Notes: generated by a model not told the origin, from the sequence alone. Positions 16,658 through 26,659 are shown, numbered from the stretch's first letter. The stretch: 52,176 nucleotides of DNA from Bacteroidetes bacterium HGW-Bacteroidetes-4 (GCA_002840905.1 PHDD01000027.1:1-52176), one strand, 5' to 3'. Made by a program: numbers and translations.

Positions 16658-17359
16658 TTAGTTAACAGGTTCGTTAAGTAAATCCATAAATTCGGTGGTT
16701 CGGGCTTCGACTTTATACACTACTTTCTCGACCCGTGCAACCAGATAATTATAAGCAAAATAGGCCAGAATACCTACGATAAGACCGCCAACGGTGGTTA
16801 CCATGGCAGTATAAATTCCATTCGATAATAATGAAACATCGATGTTATTTCCTGCTTGCGACATATCGTAAAAAGCACGTATCATACCAATAACCGTACC
16901 AAGGAATCCAATCATGGGTGCACCACCTGAAATGGTAGCCAGGGTGGGCAATCCTTTTTCGAGCTTCGCAATTTCAAGATTTCCGATATTTTCTACCGCC
17001 GTATTAATATCGTTCAAAGGTCGGCCTAAACGGCTGATGCCTTTTTCAATCATCCGTGAGATGGGATTATCGGTAGTTTGGCACAGGCTTGCTGCCGCTT
17101 CAATTTTGCCATCGTGAATGTAGTCTTTAATGCGGTTCATAAAATTGGTATCTTCTTTCGAAGCATTCCGCAAAGCCATGTAACGTTCAAAAAAAATGTA
17201 AACGGCAATTACCAGTAAAAGTGCGAGAATAATCATAACCCAGCCTCCTTTTACAGCCAATTCCAAAGCTGAAAGAGTAGTTTGAGTTTTACCGGCAAGT
17301 GCTGCATCAGCTGCCGGATTCTGATTTAGTGTTACTTGCAAAAAGGTTGTCAATAACAT
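16658..17359 (-). CDS. exbB: ExbB/MotA/TolQ-family proton channel
   Basis: This 233-residue protein has three transmembrane segments (about 34-56, 145-168 and 185-212). The family signature is 'TISGGAPMIGFLGTVIGMIR', with the Thr/Gly-rich third helix 'YTAMVTTVGGLIVGILAYFA'. It assembles with ExbD to use the proton gradient to drive TonB. It is the first gene of exbB-exbD-tonB. A short N-terminal stretch before the first helix could be a cleaved or simply extracytoplasmic segment. nhaD lies upstream but is separated by its own terminator. Confidence 0.93.
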   Translation of the reverse strand: MLLTTFLQVTLNQNPAADAALAGKTQTTLSALELAVKGGWVMIILALLLVIAVYIFFERYMALRNASKEDTNFMNRIKDYIHDGKIEAAASLCQTTDNPISRMIEKGISRLGRPLNDINTAVENIGNLEIAKLEKGLPTLATISGGAPMIGFLGTVIGMIRAFYDMSQAGNNIDVSLLSNGIYTAMVTTVGGLIVGILAYFAYNYLVARVEKVVYKVEARTTEFMDLLNEPVN

Positions 17360-17390
17360 AGTTTACTATTTAAATTTTGCGCTCAAGTTA

Positions 17391-17431
17391 TAAAATAAAC
17401 GGGATATAATCTTTGGTATTATATCCCGTTT
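17391..17431 (-). terminator. Intrinsic terminator of nhaD
   Basis: The 12-base arm AACGGGATATAA and its complement (17398-17409/17419-17430) flank a 9-nt loop, followed on the minus strand by a T/A-rich tract. It ends the nhaD transcript before exbB. Confidence 0.85.
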
Positions 17432-17451
17432 AATAGAATTATATAATTTTA

Positions 17452-18858
17452 TTAATGGTGTGTTATAAGAGATTGGAGGTAATAAACACCCGAACCAGAA
17501 AGAAAACCAAGCAAGGCTATCCAGGTAATTTTTTTTATGTACCAGATAAAGTCAATTTTTTCAAGTCCCATGGCGGCAACACCGGCAGCAGAACCTATAA
17601 TTAACATACTGCCTCCGGTTCCGGCAGTGTAAGCCAAAAACTCCCAGAACAAGCCATCCTGAACAAAATAACGCATGTATTCGGGATTGGCTGCTGCCTG
17701 AACGGCTTCGGGGCTTAATACGGGATACATACCCATGGCTCCAGCTACCAATGGTACGTTGTCAACTATTGACGACAGCACACCAATGGCCATTCCAATC
17801 AAGTAAACATTTCCCAATGCTTCATCAAGTTTTTGTGCCAAAATATTTAAGTGACCAGCCGATTGTAAAGCGGCTACGGCCGATAAGATTCCCAGGAAGA
17901 AAAAAACGGTGGGGGTATCTACTTTGCGTAAGATATTGATGGGACGTAGTTTGTTTTTAACCTCAGTTGCTTTGTTTTTATGCATTATCTCGGTAACCAC
18001 CCAAATAACCGATAAACTAAACAACATACCCATGTAAGGAGGCAGGTGGGTTAGCGTTTTGAAAACCGGAACAAACAACAAACCGCCTACACCCAGAATA
18101 AGTAAGGTTTTTTGTTCGAATGCTGTTGTTTCTGCACCTTCACAGTTTTCGTTAACAACCGGACGAGTTACATTACCTTTTTGTGTAAAACTTAGCAGAA
18201 TCAAGGGAACTACCATACATACCAGACTTGGCAGGAATACTCCCAAAATAATTTTTATAGTGGTAACCTGACCACCTATCCAAAGCATAATGGTAGTTAC
18301 ATCGCCAATAGGTGACCATGCACCACCGGCATTAGCAGCTAATACAACCATACTGGCAAAAAACCAGCGTGTTTTTTTGTCGTCTACCAGTTTACGCAGT
18401 AAGGCAACCATTACAATAGTTGTGGTAAGGTTGTCGAGTGCGGCACTCATAAAAAAAGTTAAAAAGCTAAGAATCCAAAGCAGTTTAACTTTATTGGTGG
18501 TTTTAATTTTGTCGGTAATTACCCTGAAACCCTGATGTTGGTCAACGATTTCAACTATGGTCATTGCTCCCAAAAGGAAGAAGAGAATTTCAGAAATTTC
18601 ACCCAGGTGGTGAATGATTTCGCTATGTACAATAAAATCCTGCATTTGCGACAGGCCAGATCCTTCGTGGTTTGCAGAGAACTCTTTCCAACTGCTGGAG
18701 AAGCCAAGATTTAAAATATTTTCAACGCCAAGAATGTAAAGAACCCAAAGCAGGGAACCAATCATAAGGGCAGGAGCTGCTTTGTCGATTTTTAAAGGAT
18801 GCTCAAGGGCAATGGCTAAGTAGCCCAGAACAAACACAAGAATCATGATTTGAAACAT
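17452..18858 (-). CDS. nhaD: Na+/H+ antiporter NhaD
   Basis: NhaD exports Na+ (or Li+) in exchange for protons across the inner membrane. The 468-residue protein is strongly hydrophobic with about 12 membrane segments and belongs to the ion transporter superfamily. Recognisable parts are 'LGEISEILFFLLGAMTIVEIVDQHQGF' broken over about 91-117, 'FMSAALDNLTTTIVMVALLRK', 'ANAGGAWSPIGDVTTIMLW' and 'SIVDNVPLVAGAMGMYP'. The AxDN and DNVP-type motifs hold the likely ion-binding Asp residues. It is a single-gene unit with its own promoter (18909-18940) and terminator, and suggests a marine or saline habitat, which is inference. Confidence 0.93.
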   Translation of the reverse strand: MFQIMILVFVLGYLAIALEHPLKIDKAAPALMIGSLLWVLYILGVENILNLGFSSSWKEFSANHEGSGLSQMQDFIVHSEIIHHLGEISEILFFLLGAMTIVEIVDQHQGFRVITDKIKTTNKVKLLWILSFLTFFMSAALDNLTTTIVMVALLRKLVDDKKTRWFFASMVVLAANAGGAWSPIGDVTTIMLWIGGQVTTIKIILGVFLPSLVCMVVPLILLSFTQKGNVTRPVVNENCEGAETTAFEQKTLLILGVGGLLFVPVFKTLTHLPPYMGMLFSLSVIWVVTEIMHKNKATEVKNKLRPINILRKVDTPTVFFFLGILSAVAALQSAGHLNILAQKLDEALGNVYLIGMAIGVLSSIVDNVPLVAGAMGMYPVLSPEAVQAAANPEYMRYFVQDGLFWEFLAYTAGTGGSMLIIGSAAGVAAMGLEKIDFIWYIKKITWIALLGFLSGSGVYYLQSLITHH

Positions 18859-18908
18859 AGTTGTAAGTTTTTTTTAAGTGAATTTTTTAAGTGAATTTAA
18901 AAACGCTG

Positions 18909-18940
18909 CAAATGTAATTAACCAATGTGGATAATTCAAA
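18909..18940 (-). promoter_or_regulatory. Promoter of nhaD
   Basis: On the minus strand, TTTG (18937-18940) is followed after 20 nt by TACATTTG (18909-18916), a good match to the Bacteroidota -33/-7 consensus. The start codon is 50 nt downstream. Confidence 0.65.
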
Positions 18941-18946
18941 ATACTT

Positions 18947-21900
18947 TTATTCCGAAGTGTATTCTTCGTCATTTTGAACCTCTACATCCCCAGGTTTGGT
19001 GGCATATTGGCTCCTAAATATTTTTTGCAGCAGGTCGTCGATGGTATCGAATTCTTCCGTATAAAAAATACCAAAACCCTGGGTGTAGGGTGCCTGCGTA
19101 TATTCAATATTGTTATTTACTTTTTGGAAAGCCCGTAAGCGAACATTGCCCTTTTTGTTAACTTTAAATTCTATCTGAAAGTCAGTAGTATAGGGACTTT
19201 TTTCGGTGGCATCCAACTGGTTGCTGTAACCTACATTGCCGTTAACTGAAATGCGGTCGTTCCACAGGTTGGTCGATAAAGCCAGTTCGTATTCCTGTTG
19301 TGTATTCTCGTCGCCGGGTCGGTAAACAAATCCTAAATCAAAAGCTGAATTTATCTGCGACAGCCAGTTACTTAGCTGATTCGATAAAAGTTCACTAACT
19401 GTTGTTGATCCAAGGTTTCGCGAATTACTTGATGTGCTGCTTTGTTGGTAAAGAGGGGTAAATTTATTCACCAAAAGTAAGGAAAGTACCTGTTTGTTTA
19501 ATTCATCTTCGGGGAGGCTGTTCAGTTGATCAATAGCAGTTACATTGGTCGATGAGGGCACCTGAACGGCAAACTTAATGGTGGGGTTAATAAGTTTGTC
19601 GGTCATTTTCAGATGACAATCGACTTCGACCCTTTTTTCCTTATCGGAGGGATCTTGTGTTAAATCGTAAACCGATGCTTTACGAATTTTATAAACAGCA
19701 TCCAGGTTTATTATGGCACCCAGCGGATCACCAGTCCAGCTAACCGAGCTGTTGGGTTGTATGTCGAGTCGTTTTTTAATTACATTTTGCAGCGTAAATT
19801 TAAACTCACCCCAATTAATATTATAATCACCATACATGTTAAAACCACCATCTTTCGATTCAATGTTTAATTGGGCAAAACCTGTAGCGGTAAGAACATC
19901 ACCAATTTCCGGGTCAAAAATTATTTGAACTTCAGCTTCTGGTGTAACCCGAATATCGAGTTGAATGTTTGTTTTTACGTTGGGTTTTATCGGGGACGGA
20001 TTTTTGTTTTCTTCCTGGTAAGCAATTGTAACTGGAGAGTTAAATTCAATAAAGTCGTTGTCTTTTAAGTCTGAGCGCCCTTCGAGCGGAATATAAAAAT
20101 AAGAGTTGTTTAGCGTAGTTGCAGCAATGTCGAGCGAAAAAACATTGTTTATCAGGCTTAATTCAACTTGTCCTGAGCCATAAACCGTACCATAATAAAG
20201 CGGACTATGAGCCATGTTAGTTTTAAGCCCCAGAATTTTATCGGTTCTAATTCTTGCCTTTACCTGGTATGTTTCAAATCGATTGTGTGTAATGGTTCCG
20301 TTAAAAGTTCCCTGGTTTTTTTCTTTGTCGTATAGTGTGATGTTATTCAGATAAATACTTCGGTCTTTAAATAATACTGAATCGGAAAAGTAATAATCAA
20401 CATTGGTTGAAGCCACTTTTAAACCAATTTGGTCAGCGAAAATTTTACCTTCCCACTGGGGGTTCCTTAGGGTACCATAAATCCGAGCTTTACCTGAGGC
20501 TGTTCCTGTAAAATCAGTAAGGTTTGGTTTTAAAAAGGGTTCTAAAATTTCAAAAGGTTGTTGGTTTAATTCAACCTGTAAATCAATTTTTTTGAGTGAG
20601 GGAATTACAATGCCTTCAGCCGACAGGTTATTTAAATCATTGTTTATTGCTTTTAACATAACATTTAACTGGTGTTCTTTATGATCCCAGGCACTTGAAA
20701 CGTGGGTCTCTCCAATGTTTTTTCCGTTTAATGAAAAATGATGTATTAAAAGTTCAGAGTTGATTTTTTTTTCGCCGTACAAATCTTTTATTGTTGTCAG
20801 TCCTGAAAGAGTACCATTAAATTTTATATTATCTTTTTTAAGTAGTCCATCTAAATAAGTCATACTAAGATTTTTAATATCAACCATTATGCTGTCGGCC
20901 GGGTTTTTTGAAAGGGTGCCATTAGCAGTTAGCTTTGAACTGCCATTATCAATGTTCAGGTTTTCAAAAATAAACCGGTTTGAGTCTTTTTTAACGAACC
21001 CTTGACTAATGTACCAGATGGTATCGATTACAATGATGTTTGAGGGATAAATATCGAATTTGAGGTTGGGAACCCGGTCCATGTTACCAGGCAATATGGT
21101 TACCATGGTGTTTATGTTTCCACTGTATGTTTTTTCGAGCCAGTTGTTCCAGTTAAAATTCAGTTTGATGCTGTCGTTATGTATTTTTATACTTGACATA
21201 AAGTTTTTTAGCGACGAATTTTGCGTGTATTTTAACTCCCTGGAATCAATATTTAGAAAAAGATTGTTGTTTCTTGTAAAAGCTTTCAAATTCAAATCAG
21301 CTATCTCACGCTTAAAAAAACGAAAATGATCGGAATAAAAGGTAAGGCTCAATTGCTTATCAAGCGCATTAAATTTTCCGCTTAAAGTTGAACCGGATGC
21401 TAAACTGTAATCGGGAAATAATATTTCAGTAATAGGTTGTGGATAATTAGCAACCACCAAAAAAGTAAAATCATTTTCGGAGTCAGGCTTCGAAGGTTTT
21501 ATGCCCAACGAAGGCAGGTAATGCTCCAGCATCGATTCCATACTTCGCTTTAATGTTAAGGTATTGTAATTGCCCTGTAATTCAACCTGAAGGTATTCTG
21601 AATTCAGGTTAAATAATTTTCCACCAGGAACGGTTTTCGATGTAATAAAGATACTATCGGTGGCAAAGTACGAGGTATCCTTAAAATAAAATAACTCTGA
21701 AATGGTTATATCACCTGTGGTATTATTCAGTGTGTTGCCAATAAATTTGGCTTGCACATTCATCGATAAACTCGAAACGGAATCCTTCTTGTTAAGTCCC
21801 AGGGCTATCAGATTGGCATTGTACAAAGTTAAATTAAAATCGTATGATGGGAGGGTGTCTAAGTCAAAAACCCCGTCTAAATCGAATCGTAGTTTAGAAT

Positions 21901-23329
21901 CGAATGATGAAACCCGTCCAACAAACTTTTCGTTATCAAGCTTTCCTTTAATCTTAACGGAGTCAATCCGTTGGTTGTTCATCTCAAAATGATGAACCAT
22001 TCCATCGACCAAAAAATGAGGCCCTTGTTTTGTGGAGTAATATCCTTTGGTATTCAGGGTAAATGAACTTTCGCCAAGGGTTTGATCCAAGGTAAGGGCT
22101 CCTAAGTTAATGGGTTTTGCCTGCACTGTACCGTTGAGATGAATGCGTTCAAAATTGCTGTCGGTAGAAACCTCGATATCGGAATTAATTTTACCCAAAT
22201 TCGACGATAGCTGGCCTTTTGAATAAACTTGCAAGGAGCTTCCGGTTAATTGTCCCTGGTAGCTTATATCACCTAAATTAGCTACAAATTTGGGCAAAAC
22301 AAGTCCTGGCTTGTTAAGGTATGAGGTGTATATATAATTTATATCGTCAGCGTTGGTAAAAAGCTCATCAATGTCGAATCGATAAGACAATTTATCTTTC
22401 AGTAAAAAATTGTGAATAATAAAATTGCTTTGAATTATGCTGGTTTTACCCAGTTGAATGCGTACATCTTTTCCGTGCAGGGTTTGCTTGTCGGAAGCCA
22501 AAGTTCCCGAAAGGGTTAAGAACTCGCGACGGTTTTTTAAACTGGGAACCAGAGGATAAAATTCGTGTAAAAATAACCGGGTCGATAATTCTCCAATCGA
22601 AAAATCGGTATTATCTCCTCCCAGCGTTAGGGTTGCATTACTGAACTGAACCTGAGAGTTCAGGGTAATTAGTTTAAAATCGCTAAATGCAATTTGATTT
22701 TCAGTTTTACTAAAGTTAAAAGCGGTAGTTCTTACAAACGATTGTCCATTCACATTGTTCGAAAACTGATTCAAACGAAACTTAATCTGCGAGGCGTCGA
22801 ACGAAACATTACTTAGCTTGAGTTTAATGTTTGAACTGTTTATTACTTGTTTTTGCGTACTATAATTCACCGAGGTTTGCGATACATCGACTAAATTTGA
22901 ACTTACTTGCCAGCTGGTCTTTACCGAATCTTCTTTTTTTAAGGAAGCAAGTATAAAACTATAATTATAGCTGCTATCGGTTAATTGAACCAGGTTGGTA
23001 ATACTGTTTTTTATTAAAATACGATGAAAACTCACCGATTTGTCACTCAGGTTAAAATGATTTAATCGGGCTTCAATTCGGTCGGCAAAAAATAAGGTAT
23101 CGTTTTGCTGATCGGCAATAAAAAAATCACGAATAATCAGGTTGTTATTCAATCCCATTCTAAGTTTACCAATGGAAACGCGGGTGTCAAGTTGCTTAGC
23201 CAACCGCTCAATCAGTTTTTTTGCAACTACGGTTTGCAGGGCCGGACTCCTAAGGGCTGTCCAGAAAACGATACCGACTCCTGCGAGTATAAGAATAGTT
23301 AAGGCTAATATTTTAGCAGTTTTTTTAAT
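18947..23329 (-). CDS. TamB-like translocation/assembly module protein (DUF490)
   Basis: This is a very large beta-rich protein, about 1,460 residues from the start chosen here. An N-terminal signal anchor ('KKTAKILALTILILAGVGIVF', about 2-22) is followed by repeated AsmA/TamB-like segments and a C-terminal DUF490 domain (last 350 residues or so; 'NWGEFKFTLQNVIKK', 'SVSWTGDPLGAIINLDAVY'). TamB-type proteins span the periplasm and help insert outer-membrane proteins or move lipids. No ATG, GTG or TTG lies before the anchor in this frame. The first stop upstream is 15 nt away and ATT at 23329 is the best-placed start. TTG at 23203 would remove the anchor. It is divergent from tsaD. Confidence 0.8.
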   Translation of the reverse strand: MKKTAKILALTILILAGVGIVFWTALRSPALQTVVAKKLIERLAKQLDTRVSIGKLRMGLNNNLIIRDFFIADQQNDTLFFADRIEARLNHFNLSDKSVSFHRILIKNSITNLVQLTDSSYNYSFILASLKKEDSVKTSWQVSSNLVDVSQTSVNYSTQKQVINSSNIKLKLSNVSFDASQIKFRLNQFSNNVNGQSFVRTTAFNFSKTENQIAFSDFKLITLNSQVQFSNATLTLGGDNTDFSIGELSTRLFLHEFYPLVPSLKNRREFLTLSGTLASDKQTLHGKDVRIQLGKTSIIQSNFIIHNFLLKDKLSYRFDIDELFTNADDINYIYTSYLNKPGLVLPKFVANLGDISYQGQLTGSSLQVYSKGQLSSNLGKINSDIEVSTDSNFERIHLNGTVQAKPINLGALTLDQTLGESSFTLNTKGYYSTKQGPHFLVDGMVHHFEMNNQRIDSVKIKGKLDNEKFVGRVSSFDSKLRFDLDGVFDLDTLPSYDFNLTLYNANLIALGLNKKDSVSSLSMNVQAKFIGNTLNNTTGDITISELFYFKDTSYFATDSIFITSKTVPGGKLFNLNSEYLQVELQGNYNTLTLKRSMESMLEHYLPSLGIKPSKPDSENDFTFLVVANYPQPITEILFPDYSLASGSTLSGKFNALDKQLSLTFYSDHFRFFKREIADLNLKAFTRNNNLFLNIDSRELKYTQNSSLKNFMSSIKIHNDSIKLNFNWNNWLEKTYSGNINTMVTILPGNMDRVPNLKFDIYPSNIIVIDTIWYISQGFVKKDSNRFIFENLNIDNGSSKLTANGTLSKNPADSIMVDIKNLSMTYLDGLLKKDNIKFNGTLSGLTTIKDLYGEKKINSELLIHHFSLNGKNIGETHVSSAWDHKEHQLNVMLKAINNDLNNLSAEGIVIPSLKKIDLQVELNQQPFEILEPFLKPNLTDFTGTASGKARIYGTLRNPQWEGKIFADQIGLKVASTNVDYYFSDSVLFKDRSIYLNNITLYDKEKNQGTFNGTITHNRFETYQVKARIRTDKILGLKTNMAHSPLYYGTVYGSGQVELSLINNVFSLDIAATTLNNSYFYIPLEGRSDLKDNDFIEFNSPVTIAYQEENKNPSPIKPNVKTNIQLDIRVTPEAEVQIIFDPEIGDVLTATGFAQLNIESKDGGFNMYGDYNINWGEFKFTLQNVIKKRLDIQPNSSVSWTGDPLGAIINLDAVYKIRKASVYDLTQDPSDKEKRVEVDCHLKMTDKLINPTIKFAVQVPSSTNVTAIDQLNSLPEDELNKQVLSLLLVNKFTPLYQQSSTSSNSRNLGSTTVSELLSNQLSNWLSQINSAFDLGFVYRPGDENTQQEYELALSTNLWNDRISVNGNVGYSNQLDATEKSPYTTDFQIEFKVNKKGNVRLRAFQKVNNNIEYTQAPYTQGFGIFYTEEFDTIDDLLQKIFRSQYATKPGDVEVQNDEEYTSE

Positions 23330-23449
23330 ACTTTTGGCGTTTTAAATTGTTAGAAATTCGCTTCCCTTTTTTAATGTGGAGGACAAAAATAATAATTGCT
23401 AAATATAAACAGAAAAGATGCCAAACTTTTTGGCAAATCAATAAATTTT

Positions 23450-24469
23450 ATGAGCATAAACATATTAGGGATAGAATCATCGTGCGATGATACCTCAGCG
23501 GCAGTAATTTCAGACGGAGTAATCAAATCGAATTTAATTGCAAACCAAGAGGTTCATAAAAAATATGGTGGTGTGGTACCCGAACTGGCATCGCGTGCAC
23601 ATCAGCAAAATATTATTCCGGTTGTTGATGCTGCCATTAAACAAGCAGGGATGCAGGCTTCCGATATTACTGCTGTGGCTTTTACCCGCGGACCCGGTTT
23701 GTTGGGTTCACTTTTGGTGGGAACCTCGTTTGCCAAAGGTTTTGCTCTGGCTCAAAATATCCCCTTGATTGAGGTAAACCACCTTCAAGGACACGTGTTG
23801 GCACATTTTATTAAAGAAACCCCCGATGATACTAACCAACCCGGGTTTCCTTTTCTTTGCCTTTTGGTCTCAGGCGGAAATTCACAACTTATTGTGGTAA
23901 AAAGTCCTCTTGAAATGGACGTTGTTGGAGCAACCATCGACGATGCTGCCGGCGAAGCTTTTGACAAATGTGCCAAAGTAATGGATTTGCCGTATCCTGG
24001 TGGACCCATTGTGGACAAGCTGGCAAAAGAAGGTGATCCTACAAAAATAAAACTTTCAAAACCAAGGATCGATGGTTACGACTACAGCTTTAGCGGTTTA
24101 AAAACCAGTTTTTTATACCATATCCGTGATAATATGAAGCTAAACCCTAATTATATTGAAGAAAATAAAACCCATTTATGCGCAGCATTACAACAAACCA
24201 TTATCGAGATATTAATGGAAAAAGTGCATAAATTGCTTAAAGATACGGGTATTAAAGAACTGGCCGTAGCCGGCGGGGTATCGGCCAATTCAGGTTTGCG
24301 CGATGCTTTAACTGCTTATGGACAAAAGCATAAGGTAAAAGTTCATATCCCCAAGTTTTCGTACACCACCGACAATGCAGCCATGATAGCCATAACTGGT
24401 CATTTTCGCTTCCTGAAGGGCGAATTTGCCAGTCATGACATCACTCCGTTGGCTCGCTTTGAAATTTAG
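23450..24469 (+). CDS. tsaD: tRNA N6-threonylcarbamoyladenosine transferase
   Basis: TsaD transfers the threonylcarbamoyl group to A37 of tRNAs reading ANN codons. The 339-residue protein begins 'MSINILGIESSCDDTSAAVI'. It has the metal-binding His111/His115 ('NHLQGHVLAH'), 'RGPGLLGSLLVG', 'LLVSGGNSQL', 'DDAAGEAFDKCAK' and 'AVAGGVSANSGLR', with the ASKHA-fold ATPase layout. I chose the ATG at 23450. An in-frame extension to 23396 adds 18 residues not expected in the family. It is divergent from the TamB-like gene and convergent with cysK. Confidence 0.96.
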   Translation: MSINILGIESSCDDTSAAVISDGVIKSNLIANQEVHKKYGGVVPELASRAHQQNIIPVVDAAIKQAGMQASDITAVAFTRGPGLLGSLLVGTSFAKGFALAQNIPLIEVNHLQGHVLAHFIKETPDDTNQPGFPFLCLLVSGGNSQLIVVKSPLEMDVVGATIDDAAGEAFDKCAKVMDLPYPGGPIVDKLAKEGDPTKIKLSKPRIDGYDYSFSGLKTSFLYHIRDNMKLNPNYIEENKTHLCAALQQTIIEILMEKVHKLLKDTGIKELAVAGGVSANSGLRDALTAYGQKHKVKVHIPKFSYTTDNAAMIAITGHFRFLKGEFASHDITPLARFEI

Positions 24470-24487
24470 GTAAAACGGAATTTGTAA

Positions 24488-25393
24488 TTAAAACAAATCG
24501 TCAATTGAAAGGTAACGTTCACCTGTGTCGTAAGCAAAAGTAAGCACACGCTGGCCTTTCAATTCGGGTAATTTTTTTGCTATAGCAGCTAACGATGCGC
24601 CACTCGATATTCCCACAAAAAGGCCTTCTTCGCGTGCAGCCCGCCGGGTGTATTCATAGGCTTCGTCTTTTCCTACACTTATAGTTCCGTCGAGTAAATC
24701 GGTGAAAAGAGTTTTGGGAATAAAACCGGCACCAATTCCTTGCAGTGGGTGTGGACCCGGAGCTCCGCCACTTATTACCGGCGATAATTCCGGTTCAACG
24801 GCAAAAACTTTTAATCGGGGCCATTTTTGTTTTAATACTTTGGCCAATCCACTAATATGTCCGCCGGTTCCCACTCCGGTAATCAGTACATCGAAACCTT
24901 CGGGAAAATCATTTATAACTTCCTGAGCTGTAGTTTTTGCATGAATTTCAGGATTTGCCATGTTTTCAAATTGCATGGGAATCCAACCATTTAATTCTTT
25001 TTGTAGTTCACGGGCTTTTTCAATAGCGCCTTTCATCCCCAGTTCTCTTGGCGTAAGAACCAGTTCGGCTCCATAGGCCTTTACCAGACGGCGGCGTTCC
25101 AGCGACATTGATTCAGGCATAACCAGCACCAGCCGGTAGCCTTTAACAGCAGCCACCAGAGCCAGTCCAATTCCCGTATTACCCGATGTAGGTTCAATAA
25201 TTACGGTGTTTTTAGAAATCAAGCCTTTTTGTTCTGCATCTTCGACCATAGCCAGGGCAATACGGTCTTTAATACTTCCGCCGGGATTCTGTTTTTCAAG
25301 TTTTACCCATACTTCGGCTTTGTTCTTAAAAAGCCGGTTTATTTTTACAACCGGGGTTTTCCCTATAAGTTCTAATACATTTTTTGCTATCAT
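24488..25393 (-). CDS. cysK: Cysteine synthase (O-acetylserine sulfhydrylase)
   Basis: CysK makes cysteine from O-acetylserine and sulfide using PLP. The 301-residue protein has '[17 protein letters not shown]' with PLP-Lys42, the substrate loop '[12 protein letters not shown]' and the phosphate-binding '[16 protein letters not shown]', plus '[16 protein letters not shown]'. It lies 35 bp after cysE, so the two enzymes that act in sequence are co-transcribed and may form a cysteine synthase complex. The N-terminus lacks any extension, as is normal for CysK. Confidence 0.95.
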   Translation of the reverse strand: MIAKNVLELIGKTPVVKINRLFKNKAEVWVKLEKQNPGGSIKDRIALAMVEDAEQKGLISKNTVIIEPTSGNTGIGLALVAAVKGYRLVLVMPESMSLERRRLVKAYGAELVLTPRELGMKGAIEKARELQKELNGWIPMQFENMANPEIHAKTTAQEVINDFPEGFDVLITGVGTGGHISGLAKVLKQKWPRLKVFAVEPELSPVISGGAPGPHPLQGIGAGFIPKTLFTDLLDGTISVGKDEAYEYTRRAAREEGLFVGISSGASLAAIAKKLPELKGQRVLTFAYDTGERYLSIDDLF

Positions 25394-25428
25394 GTGATTT
25401 TAGTTTTTTTAATGGATATTTTAGTTGA

Positions 25429-26262
25429 TCAGATTACAAAATCGATGACCTGATCGTATTCAGGATTTTTGTTCTTTACATATATTTCGTTTTTGTTTAA
25501 TACAATGGAATAGTCTTCAACACTGTGTGTGAGCCAAACGTTACCGCCAATAACCGAATGACTTCCAATAATGGTTTTTCCTCCCAAAATGGTGGTTCCG
25601 GAATAAATGGTTACATGGTCAAGTATGGTGGGATGCCTTTTACTTCCGGCTTTTTCTTTGTGAACACTGAGTGCCCCCAGGGTAACTCCCTGATAAATTT
25701 TTACCTGCTTACCAATTTGGGTAGTTTCGCCAATTACCACACCGGTACCATGGTCGATGCAAAATGATTCACCAATGCTGGCTCCCGGATGAATATCAAT
25801 TCCTGTTTCTTTGTGTCCATATTCCGAAAACAATCTGGGTAAAACCGGAATTTTCAGTTTGTAAAGTTCATGGGCAATACGATGGATGACTATGGCGAAA
25901 AATCCGGGATAACTTACGATTACTTCTTCGATGCTTTCGGCAGCCGGATCGCCTTTGTAAATGGCTTCGGCATCTTTTATAAGTAACTGGTAAACTGATT
26001 CGAACCGGTCGATAAACGCCTGGGTCAGTTCGTTGGCTTGCACATCGGTATAACTTATCGATTGGAGCAGGCAGCTCAACTGAATTTCAATGTGGTTGAG
26101 GTCGGCTTCCAAATCAATTTTATCTTTTTTGCTGAGTATGGGAAAAAGCAGCGAAATAATACTCCGCAAAAGCAGCTGACTGTTTTTCACCGAAGGAACT
26201 TTACCCGCTGCATTTCGACGAAATTGCCCTATTTGTTTAAAAAAACTTTCTTTATTCATCAT
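25429..26262 (-). CDS. cysE: Serine O-acetyltransferase
   Basis: CysE acetylates serine with acetyl-CoA, the first step of cysteine synthesis. The 277-residue protein has a helical N-terminal domain (about 1-150) and a left-handed beta-helix of hexapeptide repeats (about 165-255). The catalytic region is '[20 protein letters not shown]', '[15 protein letters not shown]' and '[10 protein letters not shown]', with the active-site His and Asp in place. The C-terminal tail ends '...QVIDFVI', and a terminal Ile is what binds CysK in the cysteine synthase complex. A regulatory leader with an intrinsic terminator ends 8 nt before the start codon. Confidence 0.93.
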   Translation of the reverse strand: MMNKESFFKQIGQFRRNAAGKVPSVKNSQLLLRSIISLLFPILSKKDKIDLEADLNHIEIQLSCLLQSISYTDVQANELTQAFIDRFESVYQLLIKDAEAIYKGDPAAESIEEVIVSYPGFFAIVIHRIAHELYKLKIPVLPRLFSEYGHKETGIDIHPGASIGESFCIDHGTGVVIGETTQIGKQVKIYQGVTLGALSVHKEKAGSKRHPTILDHVTIYSGTTILGGKTIIGSHSVIGGNVWLTHSVEDYSIVLNKNEIYVKNKNPEYDQVIDFVI

Positions 26263-26425
26263 ATTATTGTAAAAAAAAGCCCTGACGATTAACGTAAGGG
26301 CTCATTATAGTTATGTTTAATTATAATATTGTCACACTACAAAATATGCCCTGCATGTTGTATGCATACAACAACAATTCAAGACGCTATTTTGTGCTTT
26401 ATTTTTCATTACTTTATTATAGTTT
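26263..26425 (-). promoter_or_regulatory. Leader of cysE-cysK: palindrome plus terminator, probable attenuator
   Basis: The likely 160-nt leader holds an 18-bp perfect palindrome (TGTTGTATGCATACAACA, 26356-26373). At 26271-26302 there is an intrinsic terminator on the minus strand: AGCCCT-13nt-AGGGCT followed by eight T. The T run ends only 8 nt before the cysE ATG. A terminator between promoter and gene suggests conditional read-through. The palindrome could be a protein operator or an RNA hairpin. I recognise no known riboswitch class. Confidence 0.5.
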
Positions 26426-26431
26426 CGGATA

Positions 26432-26461
26432 CAAAAGTAGGATTATATTTTATTCGACCAA
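26432..26461 (-). promoter_or_regulatory. Promoter of cysE-cysK
   Basis: TTGG (26458-26461) and TACTTTTG (26432-26439), 18 nt apart on the minus strand, fit the Bacteroidota -33/-7 pattern. The start of transcription would fall near 26425, giving a leader of about 160 nt. Confidence 0.5.
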
Positions 26462-26632
26462 GCAAAATATAAAAAATTAACAGTTAATTAACTTATAAAT
26501 ATTCAGATTGGTGTTTAGTGGTTAGATTAAGTGTCGATTTAAAAGAATTTATACAAAATTGAATCCAGTATGTAGGGAGTGTTTTTAAAGGAAGAAAGTA
26601 AATAAAATGCTGGGCATTTCGTTCAATAAGGC

Positions 26633-26640
26633 TATTTTTG
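26633..26640 (+). promoter_or_regulatory. Possible -7 element of the yggS-type gene
   Basis: TATTTTTG matches TAnnTTTG and ends 19 nt before the ATG. No clear -33 element is visible. The rest of the 397-bp gap back to cysE (26263-26659) is the cysE leader and promoter plus AT-rich DNA. Confidence 0.35.
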
Positions 26641-26659
26641 TGACTTAAACTGGCGGCTT

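Noticed and set aside
26263-26425. Known SAM or T-box riboswitch upstream of cysE
   Set aside because: I could not match the conserved core of any known class; only a palindrome and a terminator are evident.
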